This document shows positions 63,508 to 64,000 of a stretch of 64,000 nucleotides of DNA, one piece after another. Origin of the DNA: VAZQ01 sp963739385 (GTDB lineage: Bacteria; Pseudomonadota; Alphaproteobacteria; Rhizobiales; Xanthobacteraceae); assembly GCA_963739385.1 (NCBI GenBank), contig CAVUAI010000062.1, forward strand, positions 248,001 to 312,000, read 5' to 3'. Under the pieces are notes generated by a model that worked only from the letters and a program-made list of their open reading frames with translations, was not told the DNA's origin and made no database searches. The first letter of the stretch is position 1. Every line of letters begins with the position of its first letter. The translations under genes and the position numbers were made by a program.

Positions 63508-64000
63508 GTGATCGGCGAGGGTCTCGTCGTGCTCGCGCTGCTGGCTTGGTGGATGTTGGCGCGCGGCCTGCCGGAATTCATCCTGCCTGGGCCGGTCGCG
63601 GTGGCGCGGCGGCTGGTCGAATTGTTCATGATGCCGGAATTCCTGTGGCACGTGTTCACGTCCGCTTGGCGGGTGCTGGTCTCGATCGCGGCGGCGCTGC
63701 TGATCGGCGGCGGGCTCGCATTTCTCGCCCATGGCGTGCCTTGGCTCGAGGCCGTGGTCGATGAGCGGATCAAGCCGGTGCTCAACTCGTTTCCCTCGAT
63801 CGGCTGGGCGATCCTGGCGGCGATCTGGTTCGAGCCCGGTGATTTCGGCGTCATCTTCGTCGAGGTCGCGATCCTGATCCCGTTCTGTCTGATCAATATC
63901 GCCGAGGGACTGCGCAATATCGATCGCGAACTCATGGAGATGGGTCAGAGCTTCACTCGCCACCGGTCGCGCATTCTCTGGCGTCTGACCTTGCCGCTGC
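63508..64000 (+). CDS. NitT/TauT-type ABC transporter permease 2 (3' partial)
   Basis: A continuous frame from GTG 63508 (VIGEGLVVLALLAWWMLARGLPEFILPGPVAVARRLVEL) runs to the window edge. The frame is also open further left to CTG 63469 (SEHHVTSAVAGR), so the start is uncertain. Later landmarks are VLNSFPSIGWAILAAIWFEPG and the EAA coupling loop GLRNIDRELMEMGQSFTRHRSRILWRLTLP. Two different permeases in one operon imply a heterodimeric membrane channel. No frameshift is visible in this last part. Confidence 0.85.
   Translation, partial: MIGEGLVVLALLAWWMLARGLPEFILPGPVAVARRLVELFMMPEFLWHVFTSAWRVLVSIAAALLIGGGLAFLAHGVPWLEAVVDERIKPVLNSFPSIGWAILAAIWFEPGDFGVIFVEVAILIPFCLINIAEGLRNIDRELMEMGQSFTRHRSRILWRLTLPL

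Noticed and set aside
1..64000. tRNA, rRNA, CRISPR array, insertion sequence or prophage
   Set aside because: I scanned by eye for cloverleaf ends, transposase and integrase motifs and regular spacers and found none; a tool search could still reveal a small RNA.

Overview
The window is GC-rich DNA (roughly 62-65 percent by eye) with the gene content of an alphaproteobacterium, most like the soil Hyphomicrobiales (Bradyrhizobium/Xanthobacteraceae type). Reasons: many orphan substrate-binding proteins with short Arg-rich, Tat-like leaders, a liv-type branched-chain/aromatic uptake operon, beta-class GSTs, DUF1801, DUF5681 and RraA-like proteins, and large numbers of small hypothetical secreted proteins. 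No rRNA, tRNA, CRISPR, integrase or transposase was recognised. The species assignment is inference.

Region 1 (1-15.5 kb) looks catabolic. It holds the end of an ABC exporter, a fumarylacetoacetate/fumarylpyruvate hydrolase family enzyme, a beta-class GST, a complete leftward livKHMGF-type operon, a PaaG-like enoyl-CoA hydratase, two paralogous NMT1-type binding proteins, a gentisate-dioxygenase-like bicupin, an ornithine cyclodeaminase-family protein, a class II aldolase and a 6-PGDH-like dehydrogenase. Region 2 (15.7-23.3 kb) has a GAF-histidine kinase, then four tandem, 4-nt-overlapping ABC_sub_bind proteins and a TctC/Bug-type binding protein. Region 3 (23.4-31.5 kb) holds small secreted or lipoprotein genes, a DUF5681 pair, an esterase, two duplicated RTX-repeat proteins with duplicated 131-bp leaders, and a lactate/malate dehydrogenase-like gene.

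Region 4 (31.7-44.3 kb) is mixed housekeeping and accessory DNA: SDR, GST, ArsR plus SRPBCC, two DUF1801 genes around a REP-like inverted repeat, RraA-like, DUF3500, L,D-transpeptidase, a membrane-bound dihaem cytochrome c, GNAT, MFS and VOC genes. Region 5 (44.6-49.1 kb) is the most interesting. A 130-residue precursor ending in 14 cysteines in CxxC-type Gly-rich repeats is followed by a fused leader-binding/E1-like/YcaO cyclodehydratase and a SagB-type dehydrogenase. This is a thiazole-forming (TOMM / linear azole peptide) RiPP cluster. Region 6 (49.1-64 kb) has hypothetical secreted and TPR proteins, decayed gene fragments, an enoyl-CoA hydratase, a metallo-beta-lactamase-fold hydrolase, and a NitT/TauT-type ABC operon whose genes are repeatedly frameshifted and which runs off the right edge.

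A striking window-wide property is that more than a dozen otherwise intact genes carry single-base frameshifts. They concentrate in the last 3 kb. This fits uncorrected sequencing indels better than biology, so frameshifted genes are described by the protein they appear to have encoded.
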